Origin: Chryseobacterium sp. ISL-80
GTDB lineage: Bacteria > Bacillota > Bacilli > Bacillales > Cytobacillaceae
Assembly: GCA_018613055.1 (NCBI GenBank)
Contig: JAGGQZ010000015.1
Coordinates: 1-64,000, forward strand
Direction of reading: 5' to 3'
Length of the DNA: 64,000 nt
Positions within the stretch are counted from its first letter, which is position 1. Each line of letters opens with the position of its first letter. The position numbers and the translations under genes were made by a program. The notes below the pieces were generated by a model that saw nothing but the letters and a program-made list of their open reading frames with translations, did not search any database and was not told the origin of the DNA. Positions 53,881-62,406 of the stretch are shown in pieces.

Positions 53881-54321
53881 GTGAGATCCTACCAGCTATA
53901 TCTAATAGAAGATGAATTTGCCTCCCATTATTTCGGAAGAGAACGGATGTTTTACCAATTATTTTTAGAATATAACCAAGCAAAAGGTTATTTAAAATCC
54001 ATCATATCAAAACAGGTAGACTTCGTGACCAGGCCCATTCCCGCCCTTCGCATCCATCAGCTTCTGCACCAGCAGCTCTCAAAAACACAAGGGTTTTATG
54101 TCGAGAACGGAACATATGTATATGAAAACAAAACAAACAATAGTTCAGCCATCCTTAAGGTACATGAAAGGTGGCTGGAGCTGGATTCCCATGGTCAGGT
54201 CGACACGGAAACGGCCTTCTTTGAAATCCTCCGGAAATGTGAATCATCCTTCCTTGCGATCGACCTTGAATCAAACAAATATGGTTGGCTGAAGCCGATC
54301 AAAGAGCGGAAATACGTGTGA
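53881..54321 (+). CDS. sirA: Sporulation inhibitor of replication SirA
   Basis: The 146-aa protein matches SirA (YneE), which binds DnaA to block new replication rounds at sporulation (start RSYQLYLIEDEFASHYFGRE, end NKYGWLKPIKERKYV). The start is GTG53881 after GAGGAGGGG. The position between tkt and yneF matches B. subtilis except for the inserted block upstream. It implies an endospore former. Confidence 0.92.
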   Translation: MRSYQLYLIEDEFASHYFGRERMFYQLFLEYNQAKGYLKSIISKQVDFVTRPIPALRIHQLLHQQLSKTQGFYVENGTYVYENKTNNSSAILKVHERWLELDSHGQVDTETAFFEILRKCESSFLAIDLESNKYGWLKPIKERKYV

Positions 54322-54478
54322 AATTATCAAAAGCAAAATTTCGGAATAGCTTTTTAATGGAAAATGACAAAAAAGTTCATTAAAGAGTGTTTTTGATAGA
54401 GAAAAAAATACACAGATATTGTATAATAGCTGTTGGTTTAGTACACTGTATGTTAGACAACATGAAGGAGGAAGTTTT

Positions 54479-54694
54479 ATGTGGACAATAATTCTAGTTG
54501 GTATACTGGCATTAGTTGTCGGTGTAGCGCTAGGATTTTTCATTGCTCGTAAATACATGGAGAGCTACTTAAAGAAAAATCCGCCAATCAACGAACAAAT
54601 GCTTAAAATGATGATGATGCAAATGGGTATGAAACCATCCCAGAAGAAAATCAATCAAATGATGTCAGCAATGAACAAGCAGACAGGAAAATAA
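54479..54694 (+). CDS. yneF: YneF, UPF0154 membrane protein
   Basis: The 71-aa protein has an N-terminal membrane helix (about 3-24) and a conserved tail ENP-like segment [29 protein letters not shown]. It is conserved beside sirA in Bacillus. AAGGAGGAA precedes the ATG. Confidence 0.93.
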   Translation: MWTIILVGILALVVGVALGFFIARKYMESYLKKNPPINEQMLKMMMMQMGMKPSQKKINQMMSAMNKQTGK

Positions 54695-54837
54695 TTTGAT
54701 TGAAAACCTTATCAAATAAGGGTTTGACGGTGATTGTACAATCTCATTAGATAAAAGTTGAATGAAAAATTGCTTTCAGAGTGAATCTTTCATTAGAATT
54801 TTTCTCTAATTTGGTTAATCTTTCATATCCCGAAACG

Positions 54838-54884
54838 AAAAGCCACTTTTACTGCGAATGATTAAGCAGAGAGGTGGCTTTTTT
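54838..54884 (+). terminator. Terminator-like hairpin holding the integrase ribosome site
   Basis: AAAAGCCAC (54838-54846) pairs with GTGGCTTTT (54874-54882), with an inner CTGC/GCAG pair, and T6 ends directly at the integrase ATG. The right arm includes the Shine-Dalgarno GAGGTGG (54871-54877). Read from yneF this is an intrinsic terminator; read as the integrase leader it hides the ribosome site. Confidence 0.65.
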
Positions 54885-55814
54885 ATGTTGTTGGAAGATG
54901 TACTAGAAGAATATCTTTACCATTGTTTAGCCAAAGGATTCACGAAAAAGACCATGATTAACAAGCGTCAAGAATTGAAACAGGTTAAATCATTTCTAAT
55001 GGAGAAAAGGGCAATTACTGAATTGGAAAGTGTTACTGTATTTGACTTAAAAGCGTATATTCGTGACAAGCAAAAATCAGGACTTCAACCTCAAAGCATT
55101 GTTTCTATGTACAAAATGGTTTCTGCCTTCTTTAATTGGTGTGTGAAAGAAGAATATTTACAGGAAAATCCGATGAAGAAAGTTGAAACTCCCAAAGTGC
55201 CGAAAAAGGTATTGAAGGGCTTTACTCCCATTGAGGTACAAAAGATGATAGACGCTTTTTCAACTAAAACTTATATTGACGTGAGAAATAAAGCCATGAT
55301 CGCTATGATGGCTGATTGTGGACTCAGAGCAATGGAGGTTAGAGGACTAAAGACAAGTAACATTCAGGAAACAAGCATTTTAGTTTTTGGAAAAGGCAAC
55401 AAGGAACGCATTGTCTATATCAGCCCTGCCTTGAAGAAAATCTTAATAAAATATGACAGATTGAAAAAAGAATACTTTAAGGATATATCCATGAGGGATG
55501 ACAATTACTTTTTAACCTACTTTGGAACAGGAATATCTCATGTTGGTTTATACAATGTCATAAAGGAAGCAGGCAAAAGAGCAGGAGTTGAAGATAAAAG
55601 GGTTAGCCCACATACTTTTCGCCATTTTTACGCTGTGCAAAGTTTGGTATCAGGACAAATGGACATTTACTCATTATCCCGCCTTCTTGGACATTCAGAC
55701 ATAAGCACTACACAAAGGTATTTACAGTCATTGAGTGATGACCAGTTATTAGATAAAGCCATTGCGTGTAGTCCATTAATGAATTTAGGAAGGGGATTGA
55801 ATCATGACAAATAA
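54885..55814 (+). CDS. Tyrosine recombinase (integrase)
   Basis: The 309-aa XerC/D-like recombinase has a SAM-like N-terminal core-binding domain and a catalytic domain with Arg in MADCGLRAMEVRGL, Lys in FGKGNKERIVYI, HTFRHFYA, GHSDIS and the nucleophile Tyr in TTQRYLQS. ATG54885 is 7 nt after GAGGTGG; ATG54858 lies in the hairpin and is unlikely. It probably integrates and excises the element. Confidence 0.92.
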   Translation: MLLEDVLEEYLYHCLAKGFTKKTMINKRQELKQVKSFLMEKRAITELESVTVFDLKAYIRDKQKSGLQPQSIVSMYKMVSAFFNWCVKEEYLQENPMKKVETPKVPKKVLKGFTPIEVQKMIDAFSTKTYIDVRNKAMIAMMADCGLRAMEVRGLKTSNIQETSILVFGKGNKERIVYISPALKKILIKYDRLKKEYFKDISMRDDNYFLTYFGTGISHVGLYNVIKEAGKRAGVEDKRVSPHTFRHFYAVQSLVSGQMDIYSLSRLLGHSDISTTQRYLQSLSDDQLLDKAIACSPLMNLGRGLNHDK

Positions 55815-56004
55815 TCAGTACGAATCAAAAGTAATGGAATGGATTAAGAATCATTTTGACTTATCAGCAATCGTGATAGAGGACTTTAATGTATTGCCTT
55901 ATGGTAAACGTATCCTCGACATGGAAGGTGGAGAAATGGCTGTGTTCTATGACTTCTTCACTGGTAGTATCAAAGAATTATTTCCAACAGATAGTGTCTA
56001 TTGA
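55804..56004 (+). CDS. Small protein overlapping the integrase (66 aa)
   Basis: The acidic protein includes KVMEWIKNHFDLSAIVIEDFNV and YGKRILDMEGGEMAVFYDFF. It starts 11 bp before the integrase ends, with GAAGGGG upstream, so the two are coupled. The position would suit a recombination directionality factor, but no HTH is evident and the family is not recognised. Confidence 0.65.
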   Translation: MTNNQYESKVMEWIKNHFDLSAIVIEDFNVLPYGKRILDMEGGEMAVFYDFFTGSIKELFPTDSVY

Positions 56005-56009
56005 TTAAG

Positions 56010-56036
56010 CAGGGAGCAATCCCTGTTTTTTATTTT
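56010..56036 (+). terminator. Terminator of the integrase operon
   Basis: CAGGGA, 4-nt loop, TCCCTG, then TTTTTTATTTT. Confidence 0.88.
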
Positions 56037-56049
56037 GCGTTATAAAAAT

Positions 56050-57060
56050 GCTAGAAGTTTGTTCGATATAGAAACACTGATAAATAAGCGTTCTTATTGT
56101 ATTTGAAAATTATTTGAAATCGATTATTTTCCTTTACCCTTACAAGCATAAGGATTTGAGTCCGATTTGAGATAATATCCGTTAAAGGAAGAAAAATAAA
56201 ATGCGTGGACAATTGGTTATAAAAATGTCCTAGTTTGAACTCTTGCTAAATAAGCATTTCATCCACCTAAGACAATCGTTAATTATCTTAATGACCTGTT
56301 CGACCTTACTGCCATATGGATTTGTCTAACATTGGGATAATACTCTACAAAGGAAGAAAAATAACTCAACGTGACACCATGAATAAAAAATGACTTCGTA
56401 ACCCTTGATACTGTAAGAGTAAAAAGAAAAGGGGAGAAAATCGTCTTTAATGGAGGGGTATACCTAATTGGTAGCGAAAATCAAAGAGGGTATATATCAA
56501 ATGTTTGAAATAGAACAGAGGGTATATCCAAAAAGCGAGAAAAATCAAAAGGGTATATCTAAAACGTGGACAATTGAGAAAGTAAGGTATATCAGGATTA
56601 AGACAGTTTAGAAAGCATGGTATATAAGGAATGTCCAAGTTTGGAAACCTTTTGCTACCGCTTTTTATTAGCGTCAAATAGGCATTTTTACAACACACTA
56701 AAAAACATTTTGATTTTAGTTTTTATGAGCGAAAGTCCATTTAACGTTGAAATGACAAGGTTTTGAATACCCTGTGTGGGTATTTTTTCATGGATACGCA
56801 CTAATGGAAGAAAAAATATATTGTCCAAGTATGACTAGAAGTTTGGCGAGAAAAATGTCCGATATAGAAACCTTGTCATATAGGCATTGTGAAGCCATGT
56901 AAGGGTAACTTTGTAAAATTTTATGTCAATTATCCTTAGAGCCAGTAAGGATGAAGTGTGATTTTGATGGATGCCCGTTTAAGGAGCATTTAGGAAAATA
57001 GAACATTGCTAATAAAATGTCTTTAAGTGTAAACCTTGTTAAATCAGTGTTTATAGTACC
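56050..57060. repeat. Dispersed repeat families E and F of the non-coding block
   Basis: Family E, roughly ATGTCC..(A/T)TAGAAACCTTGNTAAATAAGCATT, is seen near 56055, 56227, 56633, 56861 and 57016. Family F is a small hairpin of the type CCTTA...TAAGG followed by AAAGGAAGAAAAATA, near 56137, 56303 and 56932. Spacing is irregular (155-406 bp). No coding frame of useful length is present, and no promoter stands out. Confidence 0.55.
56454..56640. repeat. Repeat family A: GGGTATATC
   Basis: Five or six copies of GGGTATATC or close variants occur every 30-35 bp in both perfect and worn form. A minus-strand open frame of 83 codons across it is made of the repeat itself and is not taken as a gene. 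Confidence 0.6.
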
Positions 57061-57248
57061 TTCTTTTAAATAAAGATAATCGTCTTTTGGGGAAAAGTGG
57101 AAAAATGGCTAAAAAAAGGAATCGAAAACCTAGTCAAACCGTTGCTATTACAGGGTTTTGAAAATCGACTATTGGAAGGAAAAGCGTGGACAGGAAACGA
57201 AACGCTGAAACCCTTATCCTATTTAACATTGACAAAACTTTTGATAAT

Positions 57249-57510
57249 TTGTACTTATGGATAGATAGTAGCGAAAACGAATAACGCTAGATCAATTACC
57301 AATACTGGATTGATAAGCAAAATGTACTTTTTGTACTTATGGAGAGAAATTAGGAAAATAGAAAAATCCTGTATCCGTTGTGCCAGTTGGGATATAAGAA
57401 TTTTGGTAATTTTGTACTTATGGTAGAAGTATAAATCCGACATTTTCAAAAACGCTGTAATTATTGATATTGTTGATTTTATAGAGATTCTTGAAAAATT
57501 GTACTTATGG
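57249..57510. repeat. Repeat family B: TTGTACTTATGG
   Basis: Four exact copies start at 57249, 57331, 57412 and 57499, i.e. 82, 81 and 87 bp apart. The DNA between them is not conserved. Confidence 0.75.
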
Positions 57511-57530
57511 TGAGTGTCCAAGTTTAGATT

Positions 57531-57700
57531 GGTATTTATCAGGATAGGTAGTAGCGAATGTTTTCGGTATTTATCAGAGTGGATAAAAATGTAAACAGTT
57601 AATGGTATTTATCAGGGTGGTAAGAACAGCAATTGGTATTTATCAGGGTGGATAGGAATGTAATTAAGACCGCTATTTGCTTTATTTATCAGGGTGGATA
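57531..57700. repeat. Repeat family C: GGTATTTATCAGGGTGGATA
   Basis: Five copies begin near 57531, 57566, 57604, 57635 and 57681 (31-46 bp apart), all in the same direction. Copies 3 and 4 are the closest matches. It follows family B with no gap. Confidence 0.75.
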
Positions 57701-57754
57701 CCACAGTAAAATAACGGTTTTATTTATAACCACCGTTAGAAACATGATTCCAAC

Positions 57755-58203
57755 CTTACTCCCCCAAGGAATACAGCGTTTTTTAGTTATTCTGTTACTA
57801 TGATAAGAAAACTACTTAAAACGCAAAAATAGCCATGTTTGAAATAGAAAATGCCATTATGCCCTACTCCTGCAAGTGATAAAGGGGTTTTTAGTAATTC
57901 TGTTACTATGATAGAGATAAATATACAAACTAGCGGGTTAGAAATATAATTACAACCTTACTCCCACAAGGGATACAACCATTTTAAATTATTTTGTTAC
58001 TGTGATAGAGAAAAGTTATGCTACCTAAGCGATAAAGTGCTTTCCCTCTTACTCTCCCAAGGGATACAACGTTTTTTAGTTTTTCTGTTACTATGATAGA
58101 GAAATAAATAAATAACTTTACCAAAATGAAAAACCACTTGACACTTACTCTCCCAATGGATACAGCGTTTTTTAGTTATTCTGTTACTATGATAGAGAAA
58201 TAC
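57755..58203. repeat. Repeat family D: five 59-bp units
   Basis: Units start near 57755, 57863, 57957, 58048 and 58144 (91-108 bp apart). Each has CTTACTCYCCCAAGGGATAC, then GTTTTTTAGTTATTCTG, TTACTATGATAGAGAAA. The 33-48 bp between units are unrelated to each other. No cas gene lies nearby and unit ends are not sharp, so it is not called a CRISPR array. 58204-58420 contains an ordinary-looking leader to the holin-like gene. Confidence 0.75.
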
Positions 58204-58420
58204 ATTTCATTCAAACGGAAACTCAAGTTTCCATCTCAATGAAGGGTATTCCCTTCAAGTATCAAGTGCATTATTTATAATCCTCCAAAGTCAAAATCAC
58301 TTTTTGACTTCCGCTTTCTGCGAGTAGTCCTTTTTGGGCTACTCCTATTTTTTATGGCTTTAAAAATTTTTTCTCATATTTATTATTAAATCGCAACAAT
58401 TATTAAGGGAGGTGTTGACA

Positions 58421-58636
58421 ATGGATTTAACTACAATTCCACTGGATCAATTTGCACAACAGGGAATCTTTGCTTTACTTTTCGTTTGGTTACTTTTTGA
58501 CACACGCAAAGAAGCAAAAGTAAGGGAAGATAAACTCACAGCACAAATTGATAAACAAAATGAAGCACAAGAAAAGATTGTTCAATCATTAGAACGATTA
58601 GAAACACAAATTCAGAATTTGAAGGAGGTTAAATAA
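58421..58636 (+). CDS. BhlA/UviB-like holin-type small membrane protein
   Basis: The 71-aa protein has one membrane segment (about 12-27, GIFALLFVWLLF) and a charged coiled-coil tail (KEAKVREDKLTAQIDKQNEA). This is the layout of BhlA/UviB proteins of phages and bacteriocin loci. ATG58421 follows GGGAGGTG. It would permeabilise the membrane at lysis, if functional. Confidence 0.75.
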   Translation: MDLTTIPLDQFAQQGIFALLFVWLLFDTRKEAKVREDKLTAQIDKQNEAQEKIVQSLERLETQIQNLKEVK

Positions 58637-58989
58637 TGGCAGAGATTACAGCAAGTGCATATTCAGATTTACGGAATTATATTCAATCCAATTGGAAGTA
58701 TATTGAGTTGCAAGACGACACAGGAGTTGTAATTGTAAGATTATCTCCTTCTGATAGCCGAGTGACTTGGACACATCTAGCAGGAGAACAGACATTAAAA
58801 TTACAAGTTATTATTAAAGGTTCTGATTCAGATATTACAGCCCCTAAAACATTTGCTAAATCAGTAATATACAATGTTGCAACAGGTGGTAATCCATTAT
58901 CAGTTGAATCATTTACAGCATTTACAATTGAGGGAGATCAAGACGAATTGACGGTGATTCATTCCTTTGAAGTGCCGAAAGTAGTGTGA
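58636..58989 (+). CDS. Virion-like protein of unknown function (117 aa)
   Basis: The beta-rich protein starts MAEITASAYSDLRNYIQSNW and has no membrane segment. The start overlaps the previous stop (TAATG). Its place in a run of virion-like genes suggests a structural part; the family is not recognised. Confidence 0.65.
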   Translation: MAEITASAYSDLRNYIQSNWKYIELQDDTGVVIVRLSPSDSRVTWTHLAGEQTLKLQVIIKGSDSDITAPKTFAKSVIYNVATGGNPLSVESFTAFTIEGDQDELTVIHSFEVPKVV

Positions 58990-58995
58990 TGATTA

Positions 58996-60249
58996 ATGAT
59001 AGGTGCAGGAACAGCGAGTAATCCTTATTTAGTATCGACTCCTTCTGACCTTAATGCAGTCAGAAACAACCTAACCGCACATTACCAATTAGTAAATGAT
59101 ATTGATATGTCTAGTTGGGGAAATTTCAATTCAATTGGAAACAGTACAACCACATTTTTTAAAGGTTCATTTGATGGTAATGGTTTTAAAATACTGAATT
59201 TAACTATCAATGAATCTTCTGTGTACGTTGGGTTATTTGGATATATCAACTATGGAACAGTAACCATAAAAAACTTAGGAATTGAAAATTGTAATATAAA
59301 TAGCAATACCTATAACTATGTAGGGGCTATTGTTGGCTATTTATCAAAAGGAAATATCCAAAATTGTTATTCCACAGGTCAAATTAATGGTCAGTATGGT
59401 GTCGGTGGTTTAGTTGGATTTTCAGATGGAATAATTGAAAATAGTTTCTCTATGGCAAATGTTACTGGTACTGGTCGAGTAGGTGGGCTTTTAGGAAATG
59501 GTGTATCTGTAAATGCTCTCGTAAACAAATGTTACTCAACAGGGTTAGTTACCGTTACTCCTGATCCTAGTTTATATAATGGTGGATTGATAGGTTCTCA
59601 TTCAGGTTCTACTGCAGTTACTAACTCTTATTATGATACTCAAACTAGCGGACAAACTATTTCGGCAGGTGGGATAAGTAAAACTACTGCTGAAATGAAA
59701 ACTCAATCGACTTTTACAGATTGGGATTTTTCTACCATATGGGGAATAAATGGTGATTATCCATACTTACAAATATTTGGTCTGCCTGTTGTATCTGTCA
59801 AAAAAGAAACAAGAGAAATACATACCTATTTAAATCAATTTATTACTGCTTCTGAACGTCATACAGCGACTTTAAGAAGTGTCGAGGGCTATCTATCGAA
59901 TATTGAAACGACAGCCACACGAAACGTTAAGACAGTAATAAACACGATTGTAAAAGTTGATACTCATATCCAACCAATAGAATCATTTATAAATAGAGAA
60001 TCAAAAAAGGTAAATGAATTACTTTCTTATATTCATCCAATCTACTCTAATGTAGAGGTAATCTATCCAATTGCTAACAAACAAATAACTGCTTATTTAA
60101 GCGTCTTATTTAACGATTCTAGCGTGTCTATCAATGAGGGTATGCCTAGTATTCAGAAGGTTGTAAACACGTCAGAATCAATAATAAACAATAATCAGAG
60201 CCATTCAGGCATGATTATCAATCCTTCCCATGTGGAGGTGAGGAAATAA
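58996..60249 (+). CDS. GLUG-repeat virion or adhesin-like protein
   Basis: The 417-aa protein starts with GTASNPYLVSTPSDLNAVR and FFKGSFDGNGFKILNLTI. It has about three GLUG repeats at 105-185 (such as YVGAIVGYLSKGNIQNCYST and GVGGLVGFSDGIIENSFS), forming a beta-helix. The last 150 residues are helical with repeated heptad-like segments. It may be a receptor-binding or fibre protein. There is no signal peptide, which fits a phage protein better than a secreted adhesin. Confidence 0.75.
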   Translation: MIGAGTASNPYLVSTPSDLNAVRNNLTAHYQLVNDIDMSSWGNFNSIGNSTTTFFKGSFDGNGFKILNLTINESSVYVGLFGYINYGTVTIKNLGIENCNINSNTYNYVGAIVGYLSKGNIQNCYSTGQINGQYGVGGLVGFSDGIIENSFSMANVTGTGRVGGLLGNGVSVNALVNKCYSTGLVTVTPDPSLYNGGLIGSHSGSTAVTNSYYDTQTSGQTISAGGISKTTAEMKTQSTFTDWDFSTIWGINGDYPYLQIFGLPVVSVKKETREIHTYLNQFITASERHTATLRSVEGYLSNIETTATRNVKTVINTIVKVDTHIQPIESFINRESKKVNELLSYIHPIYSNVEVIYPIANKQITAYLSVLFNDSSVSINEGMPSIQKVVNTSESIINNNQSHSGMIINPSHVEVRK

Positions 60250-60524
60250 TGTATCAAGGGGATACAGTTAGATTGAAGGTTCACTTCAAAACTTTCACAG
60301 GTCAGTCAGTTGATCCAACAGATATTAAGTTGACCATTTACAAAACTGACAAAACACAAGTTGAACAAATACTTTTAGACGAGACCGCCAAAGAGGGTAT
60401 AGGTCTCTATTTTTATGACTATGTGCCTGCCGATGAATTGAACGAATTTATTTTCGAGTTTATCGGCAGTTATAGTAACAAACCTATCCTTAGTAGAGGA
60501 AAGGTAGAAGTCAAATTTATTTAA
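60249..60524 (+). CDS. Small beta-sandwich virion-like protein (91 aa)
   Basis: The protein MYQGDTVRLKVHFKTFTGQS...KVEVKFI looks like an immunoglobulin-like strand sandwich, a common phage accessory domain. It overlaps the GLUG gene by 1 bp. Confidence 0.6.
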   Translation: MYQGDTVRLKVHFKTFTGQSVDPTDIKLTIYKTDKTQVEQILLDETAKEGIGLYFYDYVPADELNEFIFEFIGSYSNKPILSRGKVEVKFI

Positions 60525-60539
60525 TCAGGAGGTAGGAAA

Positions 60540-60968
60540 ATGTCAGAAGAAATTAGTTTTACCCAGGAACAGTTGCAAGAGGAAATTGGCAAGGCAAAAA
60601 ATGAATGGATGGAAAAAGAATTAAATCCAATCATTCAAGAAAGGGATGGATTACTTCAATTCAAGCCAAAAGATTTATCGGATGAAGAAAAAGCAATCCA
60701 AACTAAGCAACAAGAGTTATTTCAGAAGGAATTATCAATTGAGTTGAAGTCAGCAGGATTGGAAAAGTTTGCTGATTTTTTCAAGGTAGAAAAGATTGAG
60801 GACTTGCAGCCACAAATTGAAAAGTTTCAAGGTTTACTAAATGAAATTAAAGTGTCAATGGGTTATGTACCTGCTGACCATAGTAAATCAGACGCTTATA
60901 GTGTGGCAGAACAGAAGAAGGATGTTAGCGGTATGCTTTCAGCAAAATTATCTAAATTATTTGGGTAA
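60540..60968 (+). CDS. Phage scaffolding-like protein
   Basis: The 142-aa protein is highly charged and helical, with a coiled coil rich in Glu and Lys up to about residue 80 and a C-terminal DVSGMLSAKLSKLFG. This matches phage scaffold proteins (DUF4355/gp20-like), which lie directly before the major capsid gene as here. AGGAGGT precedes the ATG. Confidence 0.75.
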   Translation: MSEEISFTQEQLQEEIGKAKNEWMEKELNPIIQERDGLLQFKPKDLSDEEKAIQTKQQELFQKELSIELKSAGLEKFADFFKVEKIEDLQPQIEKFQGLLNEIKVSMGYVPADHSKSDAYSVAEQKKDVSGMLSAKLSKLFG

Positions 60969-60970
60969 CT

Positions 60971-61001
60971 AGCACTTTGGCAAAATGTCAGGGTGCTTTT
61001 T
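60971..61001 (+). terminator. Hairpin between scaffold and capsid genes
   Basis: AGCACTTTG and CAGGGTGCT pair (two G-U) around a 9-nt loop, then TTTTTATATA. It may partly uncouple the two genes. Confidence 0.55.
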
Positions 61002-61039
61002 ATATATTAAAAACTAACTTTAAAGGAGAATGATTATTA

Positions 61040-61909
61040 ATGTTTAAATCTAACAACTTTACTAACATGGAACAGGTATCACTTGCTAAGGAAATTGCAA
61101 TTATCGGAGTACAAGCAACACCATTAACTTCTATGTTAATGGCAAAAGGAAATATCGAAAAGGCACTTTCTACTGTATACACGTGGAGGGAAAAAACTCT
61201 TGACCATACAGATGATTTGTCTGCGGTTGAGGGTTCTGATGAAATTCAATTCTTTGAAACAGCAAGAGCAGAATTGAATAACATTCTTGAAATTTTCAAG
61301 AAAGGTGCAAGTGTTTCTGGAACAGCACTTGCTATGCAAACTAGTCAATTTACACAAGAGGTTAATGATCGTTTGCTTGAACTGAAAATTAACATGGAAA
61401 AGAAATTTATTAACGGTCTAAAGGCAGATGGTTCTGTCACTCCATTCAAGCGTCAATTGTCAGGTCTAATTGAAATGGCAGACCCTTCAAATGCTGTACC
61501 TGCTACTGGTGCTGTGACAGAGGAAACAGTTAAGGAAGTTATGCGTAAACTTTGGAACCAAGACCTTGCAGAAGGTAACTACTATGCTTTTGTTGGTGCA
61601 GACATTAAAGAACAAATTGACGCAATCTATAAAGACCGTTACTCTTACCAACACAAAACAACTTCATTCGGTCTATTGGTTGATGAAATTGCTACAAATT
61701 ATGGTAATGTTCAATTCGTTCTAAGTAAGCATGTTCCAGCAGATAAGATGGTTGTATTTAACGACAACTATGTTGACCTTGTTTACCTTCGTGAGCCACA
61801 CTTTGAGCCACTTGCAAAAACAGGTGATTCTGTAAAAGGACAAGTAATTGCAGAAGCAACTCTTAAAGCAGGTTCTAAGAAGGGTATTGCAGTAGTAACT
61901 GTTGCTTAA
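61040..61909 (+). CDS. Major capsid protein, HK97-fold (DUF5309/SU10-like)
   Basis: The 289-aa protein has the pattern of SU10-type major capsid proteins: TPLTSMLMAKGNIEKALSTVYTWREKTLD near the N-terminus and a C-terminal domain with YLREPHFEPLAKTGDSVKGQVIAEATL. Capsids of this family mature with a scaffold. No portal, protease or terminase gene lies before it. AAAGGAG lies 11 nt upstream of the ATG. Confidence 0.82.
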   Translation: MFKSNNFTNMEQVSLAKEIAIIGVQATPLTSMLMAKGNIEKALSTVYTWREKTLDHTDDLSAVEGSDEIQFFETARAELNNILEIFKKGASVSGTALAMQTSQFTQEVNDRLLELKINMEKKFINGLKADGSVTPFKRQLSGLIEMADPSNAVPATGAVTEETVKEVMRKLWNQDLAEGNYYAFVGADIKEQIDAIYKDRYSYQHKTTSFGLLVDEIATNYGNVQFVLSKHVPADKMVVFNDNYVDLVYLREPHFEPLAKTGDSVKGQVIAEATLKAGSKKGIAVVTVA

Positions 61910-61927
61910 TAACTAAATACATATTAG

Positions 61928-61963
61928 GAACGTTCCTTCTAAATGAAGGAGCGTTCTTTTATT
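61928..61963 (+). terminator. Terminator after the capsid gene
   Basis: GAACGTTCCTTC, 5-nt loop, GAAGGAGCGTTC, then TTTT: a 12-bp stem with one mismatch. Confidence 0.88.
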
Positions 61964-61982
61964 TAATCAGGGAGAAAAGAGG

Positions 61983-62156
61983 ATGAATATAAAGGATGAG
62001 TATTTTCTAAAACGTAGACAAAAGAAAATAACACATAACGAATTAGCAGTTTATTTAAATTGCAGTCAATCATTAATTTCTAGATATGAAACTGGCAATT
62101 GTGGAATGTCCAAAGAAAAGATTCAAAGATATAGAGAATACATAGACAGAAAATAA
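61983..62156 (+). CDS. Small Xre-type HTH protein (57 aa)
   Basis: A short frame from ATG61983 encodes a Cro/CI-type HTH: LKRRQKKITHNELAVYLNCS followed by QSLISRYETGN. GAGAAAAGAGG lies upstream. It could be the element's regulator. It stands just before a region rich in dyads. Confidence 0.75.
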   Translation: MNIKDEYFLKRRQKKITHNELAVYLNCSQSLISRYETGNCGMSKEKIQRYREYIDRK

Positions 62157-62226
62157 TTCAAACAATTAATCAGAAGGTGGAGGTGAAGAAGTGACAAGAG
62201 GTTTTACAAAAGATTCGTCATAACCA

Positions 62227-62296
62227 CATCCTTCTTTTAATCATAATTGAGTGTACGTAAACTCAAAATTTATTTATGAGGATTAAAAGGAGGATG
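62227..62296. repeat. Nested inverted repeats
   Basis: CATCCTTCTTTTAATC (62227-62242) pairs with GATTAAAAGGAGGATG (62281-62296), one mismatch in 16 bp. Inside, TTGAGTGTAC-GTAAACTCAA (62247-62266) is a 20-bp palindrome with one mismatch. The set may be an operator or an origin. The remaining DNA up to 62406 holds only very short frames. Confidence 0.6.
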
Positions 62297-62406
62297 TCAA
62301 ATACGACTACATTGTCGGGTTTGATGGTTATTGACGACTAACAATTGTTGTCATGAGGGCTTTACCATTTGAAGGATAGTGGGAGAATTTTCTCTTTCAC
62401 TGAAGT

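Noticed and set aside
56447-56698. 83-codon minus-strand gene
   Set aside because: The frame consists of family A repeat sequence in changing phase, has no ribosome site and no recognisable protein pattern.
56743-56748. Further AACGTT operator
   Set aside because: The hexamer stands alone without the ATAACGTTAT extension and is not at a promoter.
57255-57521. 88-codon minus-strand gene
   Set aside because: It lies across family B repeats and has biased, repeat-derived composition without a ribosome site.
57755-58203. CRISPR array
   Set aside because: Units are longer (about 59 bp) and less exact than CRISPR repeats, spacing varies from 91 to 108 bp, and no cas gene is in the window.
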